This document shows, piece by piece, positions 42,768 through 51,000 of a stretch of DNA of 64,000 nt; the stretch's first letter is position 1, and each line of letters opens with the position of its first letter. The stretch lies in the NCBI GenBank assembly GCA_046758005.1, contig JBHHZJ010000002.1:1-64000 (forward strand), read 5' to 3'. Source of the stretch: JBHHZJ01 sp046758005 (GTDB lineage Bacteria; Pseudomonadota; Alphaproteobacteria; Kiloniellales; J153). The translations under genes and the position numbers were made by a program. Below the pieces are notes generated by a model. That model was not told the origin of the DNA. It made no database searches and saw nothing but the letters and a program-made list of their open reading frames with translations.

Positions 42768-43133
42768 ATGGACGGAGATCGACATCTAACGTCGGCTGAG
42801 GTGGAGCCGGTCGCGCCGCAGGCGGGCGAGCGCCGCGATGCGACCCTGCAGGCAATCTACGAACGGCGGGAGTGGAGCGGCGACCATCCGGTCAACATAC
42901 GCCTCAGCGTCCCGCTGCTGTTCGGCCGCTACTACGTGACGCTCGTCGCAGGCAAGGAACGGCGCAGCGCGGAGCGCCTTGCCAGCGAGCGGCGCAAGCA
43001 CCCGCTGATCAAATTCGGCAACTTGGTCGTGCTGTTCGCTCTGGGCACGGTGTGCGGCCTTGCGGGTCTGGCGCTCGTCCAGGTCCTGGGCATCTACGTG
43101 CTCGAGCGCGCCGGCCTCATGGTCGTCAACTGA
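42768..43133 (+). CDS. Small membrane protein heading the tadE-tadG cluster
   Basis: A 121-residue protein with a soluble N-terminal part and one C-terminal membrane segment (FGNLVVLFALGTVCGLAGLALVQVLGIYVL). The central stretch NIRLSVPLLFGRYYVTLVAGKERRSAERLASERRKHPL recalls small alphaproteobacterial membrane proteins of unknown function. Its stop overlaps the tadE start (TGATG), indicating an operon with the pilus genes. I cannot assign a function. Confidence 0.7.
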   Translation: MDGDRHLTSAEVEPVAPQAGERRDATLQAIYERREWSGDHPVNIRLSVPLLFGRYYVTLVAGKERRSAERLASERRKHPLIKFGNLVVLFALGTVCGLAGLALVQVLGIYVLERAGLMVVN

Positions 43134-43594
43134 TGAAACGATCGGGCGATTCGATGACCGCTGAGCGATCGCGCAAGGCGCACTTGACCCGGGCCGCCGC
43201 GCTGCGCGGCTGCTGGCGGGACGACCGCGGCGTCACCGCCGTCGAGCTGGCTTTCGTCCTGCCGGTTCTGCTGCTCTTGCTCTCCGGCATCATTCAGTTC
43301 GGCGCGCTGATGTTTCTTCAGAACCACATGACGAACATCGCGCGGGAGACGGCGCGTCGCGTGGCCGTCGGCGAGCTGACCACGGCGGCGGCCGTGCAGA
43401 GCGCACAGACCTCCCTCATCAACTGGGGAATCAGTTACGGGGTCGTCGTGACCGAACCCGACCCCTTGGACCCCAACGATACCGATGTCGTCGTCGATAT
43501 CACGGCGCCCATGTCGCAGGCGGCGTTGGTCGATGTCCTCGGCATCTTCCAGACCGGCACCCTGCGCGCCAAGGTAACGATGCGCCAGGAATGA
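43133..43594 (+). CDS. tadE: TadE-like minor pseudopilin (serves tad2?)
   Basis: A 153-residue TadE protein: DDRGVTAVELAFVLPVLLLLLSGIIQFGALMFLQNHMTNIARETARRVAVG is the typical pilin-like helix with the conserved Glu. The ATG overlaps the previous stop. The last 28 codons (MSQAALVDVLGIFQTGTLRAKVTMRQE) are the segment found again, damaged, in the two spacers of the tadG array downstream. It is the natural TadE for the tad2 machine, which has none in its own operon. Confidence 0.9.
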   Translation: MKRSGDSMTAERSRKAHLTRAAALRGCWRDDRGVTAVELAFVLPVLLLLLSGIIQFGALMFLQNHMTNIARETARRVAVGELTTAAAVQSAQTSLINWGISYGVVVTEPDPLDPNDTDVVVDITAPMSQAALVDVLGIFQTGTLRAKVTMRQE

Positions 43595-43617
43595 TTTAGG
43601 GAGCGGAGCACCAGGGG

Positions 43618-44889
43618 ATGACGAGGCGCGGCGCGAACAGCCGGAACTTTTGGCGCGACGAGCGCGGATCTACCTTCATCTTCTTTGGCGTCGCTATGAC
43701 CACGATCATAGGCTTCGCCGCCTTTGCGGTCGACGTGGGGTATCTTTACGCCCTGAATAACAAACTTCAGGTGACCGCGGACGCCGCCGCGTTGGCCGGC
43801 GCCAGTGGTCTGCCCGACGCGAGCGCCGCTCAAACCGCGGCCCTGGACTACGCCGCCAAGAACATGCCACCCGGCAAGCACGGCACGGTGCTGTCCGCCT
43901 CGGACGTGGTGAGCGGCAACTGGGATCCCGCGACCCGGACGTTCAACCCTGCGGGAACACCGGTCAACGCCATCCAGGTCACCGCCCGCAGGACCCAGGC
44001 CAACGGCAACGGGGCGGGGCTCTTCTTCGCCCGGTTCCTCGGGTTCAGCGAAGTGGACATGGTGGCCACCGCCGTAGCAGCGATTCCCGCGGCGCCGTGC
44101 GTCGTCGTGCTGGATCCGGCCGCGAACGAGGCGCTGGAGGTGGAAACGAACGTCACCCTGAACTGCGGCGTGCAGGTCAACTCGACCGATCCAGGGGCCA
44201 TCGAGGTGTCCGGAACGTCGTGCCTTTCGGCCACCTCGATCGCGGTGACCGGCGGCTACACGGGCAGCTGCATCAGCCCGGCCCCGGTCACCGGCGCCCC
44301 TGCGATCCCGGACCCGCTGGCGGCTCTCCCGCCGCCTGCGTATTCGGGCTGCGATTACACCACCACGGTCAACATAAGCTCTTCGACCACGCTCACTCCG
44401 GGCGTTTATTGCGGCGGGATCAAGATCACCGGCGGCAATGTCACGTTTCAGCCGGGCATGTACGTGCTGAGCGGCACCGGGTTGCACGTTTCGGGCGATG
44501 CTTCGCTGACCGGCAGCGAGGTGACCTTCTACCTGGCGCCGGGAACCGTCGGTGACATTGGGAAGTCCGTTGACATCAAAGGCACGGCCCAGGCGACGCT
44601 GAGCGCGCCGACCGCGGGCCCGTACGAAGGGGTTTTGTTCTATCAGGATCGCGCGGCGCCGACCACGCTGAAGAACTACATCAAGGGCGGCAGCGACATG
44701 GTGGTGACCGGCACGCTGTACTTTCCCACCACGGAAGTGGAGTTTTCGGGAAACAGCAACACGACCGCCGGTATCTGGACGAGCGTCATTGCCCGCCTGC
44801 TGAGAATCCAGGGCAGCACCTATTTCGGCCCGGGTAACTACCCCGGGACCTATCCGCCGAACGTCGCCTTCTCGGGCCTGGTCAATTGA
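43618..44889 (+). CDS. tadG: TadG-like surface protein, tandem copy 1
   Basis: A 423-residue TadG-type protein. Residues 1-60 hold the Tad module (WRDERGSTFIFFGVAMTTIIGFAAFAVDVGYLYALNNKLQVTADAAALAGA). Residues of about 88-274 are identical, at DNA level, to the next two copies (561 bases, 43878-44438). The C-terminal 150 residues vary and are rich in short Gly/Thr/Val strands (GGIKITGGNVTFQPGMYVLSGTGLHVSGD...), suggesting a beta-helix-like fold. Two or more Cys are conserved (APCVVVLD, LNCGVQ, TSCLSA, GSCISP, YSGCDY, YCGG). No vWA domain is visible. It lies 23 bases after tadE. Confidence 0.85.
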   Translation: MTRRGANSRNFWRDERGSTFIFFGVAMTTIIGFAAFAVDVGYLYALNNKLQVTADAAALAGASGLPDASAAQTAALDYAAKNMPPGKHGTVLSASDVVSGNWDPATRTFNPAGTPVNAIQVTARRTQANGNGAGLFFARFLGFSEVDMVATAVAAIPAAPCVVVLDPAANEALEVETNVTLNCGVQVNSTDPGAIEVSGTSCLSATSIAVTGGYTGSCISPAPVTGAPAIPDPLAALPPPAYSGCDYTTTVNISSSTTLTPGVYCGGIKITGGNVTFQPGMYVLSGTGLHVSGDASLTGSEVTFYLAPGTVGDIGKSVDIKGTAQATLSAPTAGPYEGVLFYQDRAAPTTLKNYIKGGSDMVVTGTLYFPTTEVEFSGNSNTTAGIWTSVIARLLRIQGSTYFGPGNYPGTYPPNVAFSGLVN

Positions 44890-44907
44890 TGGGACTGACC
44901 TACCACC

Positions 44908-45040
44908 GCGGAGAAGCGTCGTGGCATCGGTGCAGGACCGACGAAGGGTCCATGCCGCCGGCGGCGTTGGTCGACGTCCTCGGCATCTTCCAGACCGGCA
45001 CCCTGCGCCGGGAACGATTTAGGGAGCGGAGCACCAAGGC
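44908..45040 (+). repeat. Spacer with 3' remnant of tadE, copy 1
   Basis: This 133-base spacer recurs at 46333-46465. From 44950 on it matches the 3' end of the tadE gene (43511-43617), including the ribosome-site region GGGAGCGGAGCACCA before the tadG start. An 18-base stretch of tadE is missing between two short TGCGC repeats and the tadE stop is altered, so it no longer encodes TadE. It marks where the duplicated segment began. Confidence 0.88.
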
Positions 45041-46312
45041 ATGACGAGGCGCGGCACGAACAGCCGGAACTTTTGGCGCGACGAGCGCGGATCGACGCTG
45101 ATCCTGTTCGGCGTGGCCTTCGCCGGGATCATGGGCTTCGCCGCCCTGGTCATCGACGTAGGCTATCTCTACGCGCTCGACAACAAACTTCAGGTCACGG
45201 CCGATTCGGCGGCGCTGGCCGGCGCCAGGCGGCTGCCCGACGCGAGCGCCGCCCAGACCGCGGCCCTGGACTACGCCGCCAAGAACATGCCGGCCGCCGC
45301 GCACGGCACGGTGCTGTCCGCCTCGGACGTGGTGAGCGGCAACTGGGATCCCGCGACCCGGACGTTCAACCCTGCGGGAACACCGGTCAACGCCATCCAG
45401 GTCACCGCCCGCAGGACCCAGGCCAACGGCAACGGGGCGGGGCTCTTCTTCGCCCGGTTCCTCGGGTTCAGCGAAGTGGACATGGTGGCCACCGCCGTAG
45501 CAGCGATTCCCGCGGCGCCGTGCGTCGTCGTGCTGGATCCGGCCGCGAACGAGGCGCTGGAGGTGGAAACGAACGTCACCCTGAACTGCGGCGTGCAGGT
45601 CAACTCGACCGATCCAGGGGCCATCGAGGTGTCCGGAACGTCGTGCCTTTCGGCCACCTCGATCGCGGTGACCGGCGGCTACACGGGCAGCTGCATCAGC
45701 CCGGCCCCGGTCACCGGCGCCCCTGCGATCCCGGACCCGCTGGCGGCTCTCCCGCCGCCTGCGTATTCGGGCTGCGATTACACCACCACGGTCAACATAA
45801 GCTCTTCGACCACGCTCACTCCGGGCGTTTATTGCGGCGGGATCAAGATCACCGGCGGCAACGTCACGTTTCAGCCGGGCATGTACGTGCTGGACGGCGT
45901 AGGGTTGCAGGTTTCGGGCAACGCCGTGCTGACCGGCAGCGAGGTGACCTTCTACCTGGCGCCGGGAACCGCCGGTGAAACCGGCAAGTCAGTTCACATC
46001 ACCGGCACGGCGCAGGCCACGTTGAGCGCGCCGACCTCGGGCCCGTACGAGGGAATTCTCTTCTATCAGGACCGCGCTGCGCCGACCACGCTGAAGAACT
46101 ACTTCAAGGGCGGCAGCGACATGGTGGTGACGGGCGCGCTGTACTTTCCTACCACGAAAGTGGAGTTTTCGGGAAACAACAACACGACCGCCGGCATCTG
46201 GACGAGCCTCATCGCCCGCAAGGTGGAATTCGAAGGAAACAGCTTCTTCGCCGCGGGCAATTTCCCCGGCAGTTTTCCGGCCAACGTCGCATCTACCGCT
46301 CTTGTCGATTGA
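45041..46312 (+). CDS. tadG: TadG-like surface protein, tandem copy 2
   Basis: A 423-residue paralogue of the preceding gene. The N-terminal module (GSTLILFGVAFAGIMGFAALVIDVGYLYALDNKLQVTADSAALAGARRL) differs from copy 1 at many positions, the centre is identical, and the C-terminal 150 residues are variable (LDGVGLQVSGNAVLTGSEV, TAGETGKSVHITGT, KVEFEGNSFFAAGNFPGSFPAN). The reading frame is intact with its own ribosome site, copied with the tadE scar. Several N-X-S/T triplets occur. It is probably a minor pilin or surface adhesin variant of the Tad system. Confidence 0.85.
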   Translation: MTRRGTNSRNFWRDERGSTLILFGVAFAGIMGFAALVIDVGYLYALDNKLQVTADSAALAGARRLPDASAAQTAALDYAAKNMPAAAHGTVLSASDVVSGNWDPATRTFNPAGTPVNAIQVTARRTQANGNGAGLFFARFLGFSEVDMVATAVAAIPAAPCVVVLDPAANEALEVETNVTLNCGVQVNSTDPGAIEVSGTSCLSATSIAVTGGYTGSCISPAPVTGAPAIPDPLAALPPPAYSGCDYTTTVNISSSTTLTPGVYCGGIKITGGNVTFQPGMYVLDGVGLQVSGNAVLTGSEVTFYLAPGTAGETGKSVHITGTAQATLSAPTSGPYEGILFYQDRAAPTTLKNYFKGGSDMVVTGALYFPTTKVEFSGNNNTTAGIWTSLIARKVEFEGNSFFAAGNFPGSFPANVASTALVD

Positions 46313-46332
46313 CGGGATCGGAAGGGCCCCTT

Positions 46333-46465
46333 GCGGAGAAGCGTCGTGGCATCGGTGCAGGACCGACGAAGGGTCCATGCCGCAGGCGGCGTCGGTCGAC
46401 GTCTTCGGCATCTTCCAGACCGGCGCCCTGCGCCGGGAACGATTTAGGGAGCGGAGCACCAGGGC
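46333..46465 (+). repeat. Spacer with 3' remnant of tadE, copy 2
   Basis: Second copy of the 133-base spacer described at 44908-45040, with a few substitutions. It carries the same 18-base deletion in the tadE remnant, so this deletion arose before the second duplication. Confidence 0.88.
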
Positions 46466-47737
46466 ATGACGGGACGCGGCGCGAACAGCCGGAACTTCTG
46501 GCGCGACGAGCGCGGATCGACGCTGATCTTGGTCGGCGTGGCCTTCGCCGGGATCATGGGCTTCGCCGCCCTGGTCATCGACGTAGGCTATCTCTACGCG
46601 CTCGACAACAAACTTCAGGTCACGGCCGATTCGGCGGCGCTGGCCGGCGCCAGGCGGCTGCCCGACGCGAGCGCCGCCCAGACCGCGGCCCTGGACTACG
46701 CCGCCAAGAACATGCCGGCCGCCGCGCACGGCACGGTGCTGTCCGCCTCGGACGTGGTGAGCGGCAACTGGGATCCCGCGACCCGGACGTTCAACCCTGC
46801 GGGAACACCGGTCAACGCCATCCAGGTCACCGCCCGCAGGACCCAGGCCAACGGCAACGGGGCGGGGCTCTTCTTCGCCCGGTTCCTCGGGTTCAGCGAA
46901 GTGGACATGGTGGCCACCGCCGTAGCAGCGATTCCCGCGGCGCCGTGCGTCGTCGTGCTGGATCCGGCCGCGAACGAGGCGCTGGAGGTGGAAACGAACG
47001 TCACCCTGAACTGCGGCGTGCAGGTCAACTCGACCGATCCAGGGGCCATCGAGGTGTCCGGAACGTCGTGCCTTTCGGCCACCTCGATCGCGGTGACCGG
47101 CGGCTACACGGGCAGCTGCATCAGCCCGGCCCCGGTCACCGGCGCCCCTGCGATCCCGGACCCGCTGGCGGCTCTCCCGCCGCCTGCGTATTCGGGCTGC
47201 GATTACACCACCACGGTCAACATAAGCTCTTCGACCACGCTCACTCCGGGCGTTTATTGCGGCGGGATCAAGATCACCGGCGGCAACGTCACGTTTCAGC
47301 CGGGCATGTACGTGCTGGACGGCGTAGGGTTGCAGGTTACGGGCAACGCCGTGCTGACCGGCAGCGAGATAACCTTCTACCTGGCGCCGGGAACCGTTGG
47401 CCTGGCCGGGAAGTCCGTTTTCGTCGCCGGCACGGCGCAGGCGACGCTGAGCGCGCCGACCTCGGGCCCGTACGAAGGGATTCTGTTCTATCAGGACCGC
47501 GCTGCGCCGACCACGCTGAAGAACTATTTCAAGGGCGGCAGCGACATGGTGGTGACCGGCACGCTGTACTTTCCCACCACGGAAGTGGAGTTTTCGGGAA
47601 ACAACAACACGACCGCCGGCATCTGGACGAGCCTCATCGCCCGCAAGGTGGAATTCGAAGGAAACAGCTTCTTCGCCGCGGGCAATTTCCCCGGCAGTTT
47701 CCCGGCCAACGTCGCCTTTACCTCTCTTGTCGATTGA
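46466..47737 (+). CDS. tadG: TadG-like surface protein, tandem copy 3
   Basis: A 423-residue paralogue, nearly identical to copy 2 (806 identical bases through the centre) and different mainly around residues 295-330 (EITFYLAPGTVGLAGKSVFVAGTAQ) and the last few residues. It has the same Tad module, Cys pattern and strand-rich C-terminus. The frame is intact. It is the last member of the array and is followed by about 310 bases of noncoding sequence before the GT-C-like gene. Confidence 0.85.
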   Translation: MTGRGANSRNFWRDERGSTLILVGVAFAGIMGFAALVIDVGYLYALDNKLQVTADSAALAGARRLPDASAAQTAALDYAAKNMPAAAHGTVLSASDVVSGNWDPATRTFNPAGTPVNAIQVTARRTQANGNGAGLFFARFLGFSEVDMVATAVAAIPAAPCVVVLDPAANEALEVETNVTLNCGVQVNSTDPGAIEVSGTSCLSATSIAVTGGYTGSCISPAPVTGAPAIPDPLAALPPPAYSGCDYTTTVNISSSTTLTPGVYCGGIKITGGNVTFQPGMYVLDGVGLQVTGNAVLTGSEITFYLAPGTVGLAGKSVFVAGTAQATLSAPTSGPYEGILFYQDRAAPTTLKNYFKGGSDMVVTGTLYFPTTEVEFSGNNNTTAGIWTSLIARKVEFEGNSFFAAGNFPGSFPANVAFTSLVD

Positions 47738-47740
47738 GGC

Positions 47741-48046
47741 AACGTGGCGGGCCGCTGTATGAGACCGGCGCGCCGGCAGCCGCACGCGGCTCGGCCCTTG
47801 CTCGAGGACTCGCGGCGCGCCTCGTCATCGGCCGGGGTCCGTCCGGCGGCAAATCGCGCGGCGTGCGCGGCGGCGAACGAAGCCAAAGCTTGGGATAACG
47901 GTCCTTCGCGGGCCGCCTGGCCACCGAAAGGGCGGTGGCGCGCCACAAGGCCTAGGAAAGCTTTAACGCCGGGCAAGCCATATTCGTCTGTCTCGGACGG
48001 GGGCTTTCCGAAGAAATCAAGGAACGGACAACAAATCTTGAGCAAG
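47741..48046 (+). other. Noncoding gap between tadG array and GT-C-like gene
   Basis: A frame open from 47744 joins the next gene, but its residues are Arg/Ala/Pro-rich without family features, so I read it as noncoding. AAGGAA at 48019-48024 lies upstream of an in-frame TTG (48038) and ATG (48047). No clear terminator or promoter could be identified. Confidence 0.45.
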
Positions 48047-49939
48047 ATGGCTGACTTCGTCGTTCCTGGACCTGGCTTGGCCGCGATCGTCGAGGAGCGG
48101 TCCCGGCCCGGACGCTTGGCCCTGGCAGTGACGGCCGCGACGCTGCTGATGATCGCGGTCCAGGTCAGCCTCGTGGTGCTCGGCAACGCGCCGGTCGTGG
48201 ATGGCATTCTAACCGACCCGGACGCTTACATGCGGCTCAGCCGGGTCGAGCTTCTCTGGGCCGGGGGCGACTGGTACGACCCGGTCTTTCCGCGTATCGA
48301 TCCGCCCGCGGGCTTCACCCTTCATTGGACCCGGCCCATGGACGCATTGCTGCTGGCCGGCGCGTGGCTGGCCAGCCCGTTCCTGGGCTTCGAGGGGGCC
48401 TTGTATTGGTGGGGCGTGCTGGTCAGCCCGGTCCTGCACGTGATCTCGCTCATTGCGTTCGTGTGGGCCGCGGCGCCCCTGCTTCACCGCCAATGGCTGT
48501 CGTGGTCGGCGTTTCTGTTCGTATCGCAGCCGGCCATATTCGTGTCCTTTCTCGTCGGCCGACCGGACCATCACGGCCTGCTGGCCCTGCTGTCGATCCT
48601 GGTAATCGGCTTCGCGATCCGGGTTCTCTGCGACCCGGAGCGCACCCGCGACGCCGTGTGGCTCGGCCTGGTCTCCGCGCTGGCCCTTTGGGTCAGCATC
48701 GAATCCCTGTTGATCGTCGCGATCTCGATCGGCGCCCTCGGGATGTTTTGGCTTGCTGGGGAACGCCGGTACGCCGGAGTCCTGACCCTCAACGCCTCGA
48801 CGTTACTGGCAGCCTTGGCCGCGGCGCTGTTCGCCGAGCGCGGAGCGGCCGGGATTTTGGCGTTCGATATCGACCGCCTGTCCAGCGCACATCTGACGCT
48901 GTTTGCGATCAACTTGGCGTTTTGGGCCGGCGTCGATTACTACGACCGGCGCGGCGTCCTTTCCAGGAGCCTCCTGTCCCGGATCGGCTGGACCGTGCTG
49001 GGATTGGCCGCGGCGCTGGCGACCGTATCGCTCCTACAGCCGGGCTTCTTCGCTGATCCACTGTCGAGCGGCGACGAACTCTACACGGCCAAGCATCTGG
49101 CGCACATCGAGGAACTCCAGCCGCTGTTTGGCCGCGTGGGATCGGGCGAAGGCTCATGGTCTGTGGCCAGGCCAATCCTCTGGCTCGGCATCGCGGTGTT
49201 GGCCGTTCCGTGGCTTGTCTATTCCATCGTCAACTCGAAGGGGCCGGAGCGACGCGTTTGGGTGTACCTCGGAATTGGCGCGCTGGTGGTGCTGCCCGTG
49301 GCCGCGGCCCAGCGCCGCTGGTCGATCTATCCGGAGATCTTCCTGTTGATGCCCTATGCCGCCTTCGCCGGCACGGTTCTGGACCGGCTGGCCGCCGGCC
49401 TGTCGCGCAAGGCGGCGGGGCTGGGCCGGCTGTCGGTTATTTGCGCCATGTGCGTCTGGTTCTACGTGCCTGCGGCCATTTCCGATCCCGACGCCACGCC
49501 GCAGTCTCCGGCCGGTGTCGCAGAGGCTTGTCCGATCAATGCGCTGGCGCCGGTCCTGAACGATCCCGCTGGTCTGGGCGCCAGCCCGAAGCGCGTTCTC
49601 GCCTTCATCGACGTCGGCCCGGAACTGTTGTACCGCACGCCCCATTCGGTGTTCAGCATTCCGAACCACCGCATCCAACCCGGTTTCACGACCACCTACC
49701 GGATCATGACGGCCACCGACGTGTCTTTGGCGCGGGAGTTGCTCGAGGAATCACGGGTGGATCTGATCATCGTGTGCCCGGAGTCGGCCGAATCGTGGTT
49801 CTACGACACCAAGGCACCGGGCCCCACGCTGCATCGCATGTTGAGCGAGGGCAGGGCCCCCGATTTTCTCGATCCGATCGCTCTGCCCGCGAAGATCGCC
49901 GGGCGCGTCGGGCTCTTCGCCGTGCGCCGCGGAGGTTGA
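48047..49939 (+). CDS. GT-C / STT3-like polytopic membrane protein
   Basis: A 630-residue membrane protein with about 12 helices in the first 470 residues and a soluble C-terminal part. The first periplasmic loop (GILTDPDAYMRLSRVELLWAGGDWYDPVFPRI...HWTRPMD) and GRPDHHGLLALL recall the acidic loop and DHH motif of the STT3/AglB/PglB branch of GT-C glycosyltransferases. The WWDYG motif of oligosaccharyltransferases is not seen. It could glycosylate a lipid or an exported protein. It follows the tadG array in the same orientation; a link to pilus glycosylation is a hypothesis only. An in-frame TTG at 48038 is an alternative start. Confidence 0.65.
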   Translation: MADFVVPGPGLAAIVEERSRPGRLALAVTAATLLMIAVQVSLVVLGNAPVVDGILTDPDAYMRLSRVELLWAGGDWYDPVFPRIDPPAGFTLHWTRPMDALLLAGAWLASPFLGFEGALYWWGVLVSPVLHVISLIAFVWAAAPLLHRQWLSWSAFLFVSQPAIFVSFLVGRPDHHGLLALLSILVIGFAIRVLCDPERTRDAVWLGLVSALALWVSIESLLIVAISIGALGMFWLAGERRYAGVLTLNASTLLAALAAALFAERGAAGILAFDIDRLSSAHLTLFAINLAFWAGVDYYDRRGVLSRSLLSRIGWTVLGLAAALATVSLLQPGFFADPLSSGDELYTAKHLAHIEELQPLFGRVGSGEGSWSVARPILWLGIAVLAVPWLVYSIVNSKGPERRVWVYLGIGALVVLPVAAAQRRWSIYPEIFLLMPYAAFAGTVLDRLAAGLSRKAAGLGRLSVICAMCVWFYVPAAISDPDATPQSPAGVAEACPINALAPVLNDPAGLGASPKRVLAFIDVGPELLYRTPHSVFSIPNHRIQPGFTTTYRIMTATDVSLARELLEESRVDLIIVCPESAESWFYDTKAPGPTLHRMLSEGRAPDFLDPIALPAKIAGRVGLFAVRRGG

Positions 49940-50050
49940 CATGAGCGCAGCGCCATCCGTTTGTCGGCCCGGCCCCCTGTGCTAACGTCGGCGCGCGGCC
50001 GCCGAGCGAGGCGGCGGGCGCCGGCTTGACACACGGCGTGGCGTTGGGGC

Positions 50051-50902
50051 GTGGAGATCGTCACCTGGAACATACAGGCCGGCCGCGGCGTCGACGGCGC
50101 GCTCGACCTGGACCGCATCGCCCGCACCGTCCGGGCGATGGGGGATCCGGACGTGATCTGTATGCAGGAGGTCGCGCGCTGCATGCCGGAGCTCGACGGT
50201 GGCGCGGGCGCCGACCACGCCGCGCGGATCGCGCGCTTCTTTCCCGATCACACGCCGGTTTTCGGCGCCGCCCTGGACCGCGACGGCGGCGGGAAGCGGC
50301 GGCGGCAATTCGGCAATCTCGTGTTGTCGCGGCCGCCCTTGGTACAGATCTTCCGCCATCTTTTGCCGCAGCCCCCGCACGCCGGGATCAAGCATATGCT
50401 GCGCCAGGCGATCGAGGTGGTGGTGCCGGTCGAGGCCGGTGCGCTGCGCATCGTGACCACCCATCTCGAGTATCACTCCGAGGCACAGCGCATGGCGCAG
50501 GTCGAGCGGCTTCGGGTCCTGCACCGGGAAGTGTGCGGCAATCAGCGCGAGCCGGCGCTGGCGCTCGACAGCGGCCCGTACGCGCGCGCGCCGCGCCCGG
50601 GCGCCGCGGTGTTTTGCGGCGACTTCAACATGGCTCCGGACGATCCGGTGTATGTCCGTCTGCTGGCCCCGTTCGACGACGGGTCTCCCGCGCTTTGCGA
50701 TGCCTGGAGACTCGCCCGGCCGGGGTCCCCGCACGATCCGACCTGCGGAATCTTCGATCGCACGCAGTGGCCGCAGGGCGCGCACTGCCGCGATTATTTC
50801 TTCGTCACCTCGGACCTCGCCGACCGGGTGGCGGCGGTCAAGGTCGACGCGGAGACCCAGGCCTCCGACCACCAGCCGATGCGCCTGGTCCTTGCCGTGT
50901 AA
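50051..50902 (+). CDS. Endonuclease/exonuclease/phosphatase-fold protein
   Basis: A 283-residue EEP-family enzyme. Active-site residues are visible: Asn7 (TWNIQAG), Glu40 (CMQEV), the His in TTHLEYHSEAQR, CGDFNMAPDD, and Asp273-His274 (SDHQPMR). No signal peptide is present, so it is probably cytoplasmic. The family includes nucleases and phosphodiesterases or phosphatases acting on nucleotides, phosphoinositides and sphingolipids, so the substrate stays open. The start is GTG; no homologous sequence lies upstream. Confidence 0.88.
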   Translation: MEIVTWNIQAGRGVDGALDLDRIARTVRAMGDPDVICMQEVARCMPELDGGAGADHAARIARFFPDHTPVFGAALDRDGGGKRRRQFGNLVLSRPPLVQIFRHLLPQPPHAGIKHMLRQAIEVVVPVEAGALRIVTTHLEYHSEAQRMAQVERLRVLHREVCGNQREPALALDSGPYARAPRPGAAVFCGDFNMAPDDPVYVRLLAPFDDGSPALCDAWRLARPGSPHDPTCGIFDRTQWPQGAHCRDYFFVTSDLADRVAAVKVDAETQASDHQPMRLVLAV

Positions 50903-51000
50903 GAAATCGAGTCCGACGGGAAAGTTTCACCGGTCAAACGCCGGCCGGCCGACGCGACTTCGAGCCGGGCAAACAGGGCATCGGAGAGGATAACCAACGT

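Larger units (their letters stand above)
43618..47737 (+). repeat. Segmental triplication: three tandem tadG units
   Basis: Start codons lie at 43618, 45041 and 46466, giving unit lengths of 1423 and 1425 bases; each gene is exactly 423 codons. Copies 2 and 3 are identical from 45108 to 45913 (806 bases) with their counterpart in copy 3; copy 1 shares 561 of these bases (43878-44438). Divergence is concentrated at the 5' ends and in the last 450 bases. Identity including silent sites points to recent duplication or ongoing gene conversion. Confidence 0.93.

Noticed and set aside
43848..47082. Three identical 128-codon minus-strand frames inside the tadG array
   Set aside because: They are repeated only because the underlying plus-strand DNA is repeated; codon pattern and composition favour the plus strand.
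43618..47737. CRISPR or phage tail-fibre array
   Set aside because: Repeat units are about 1.4 kb protein genes with Tad N-termini and pilus gene neighbours, not short repeats or phage genes.
48047..49939. Classic oligosaccharyltransferase (PglB/STT3) call for the GT-C protein
   Set aside because: No WWDYG motif is visible in the C-terminal domain, so only the wider GT-C/STT3-like label is supported.
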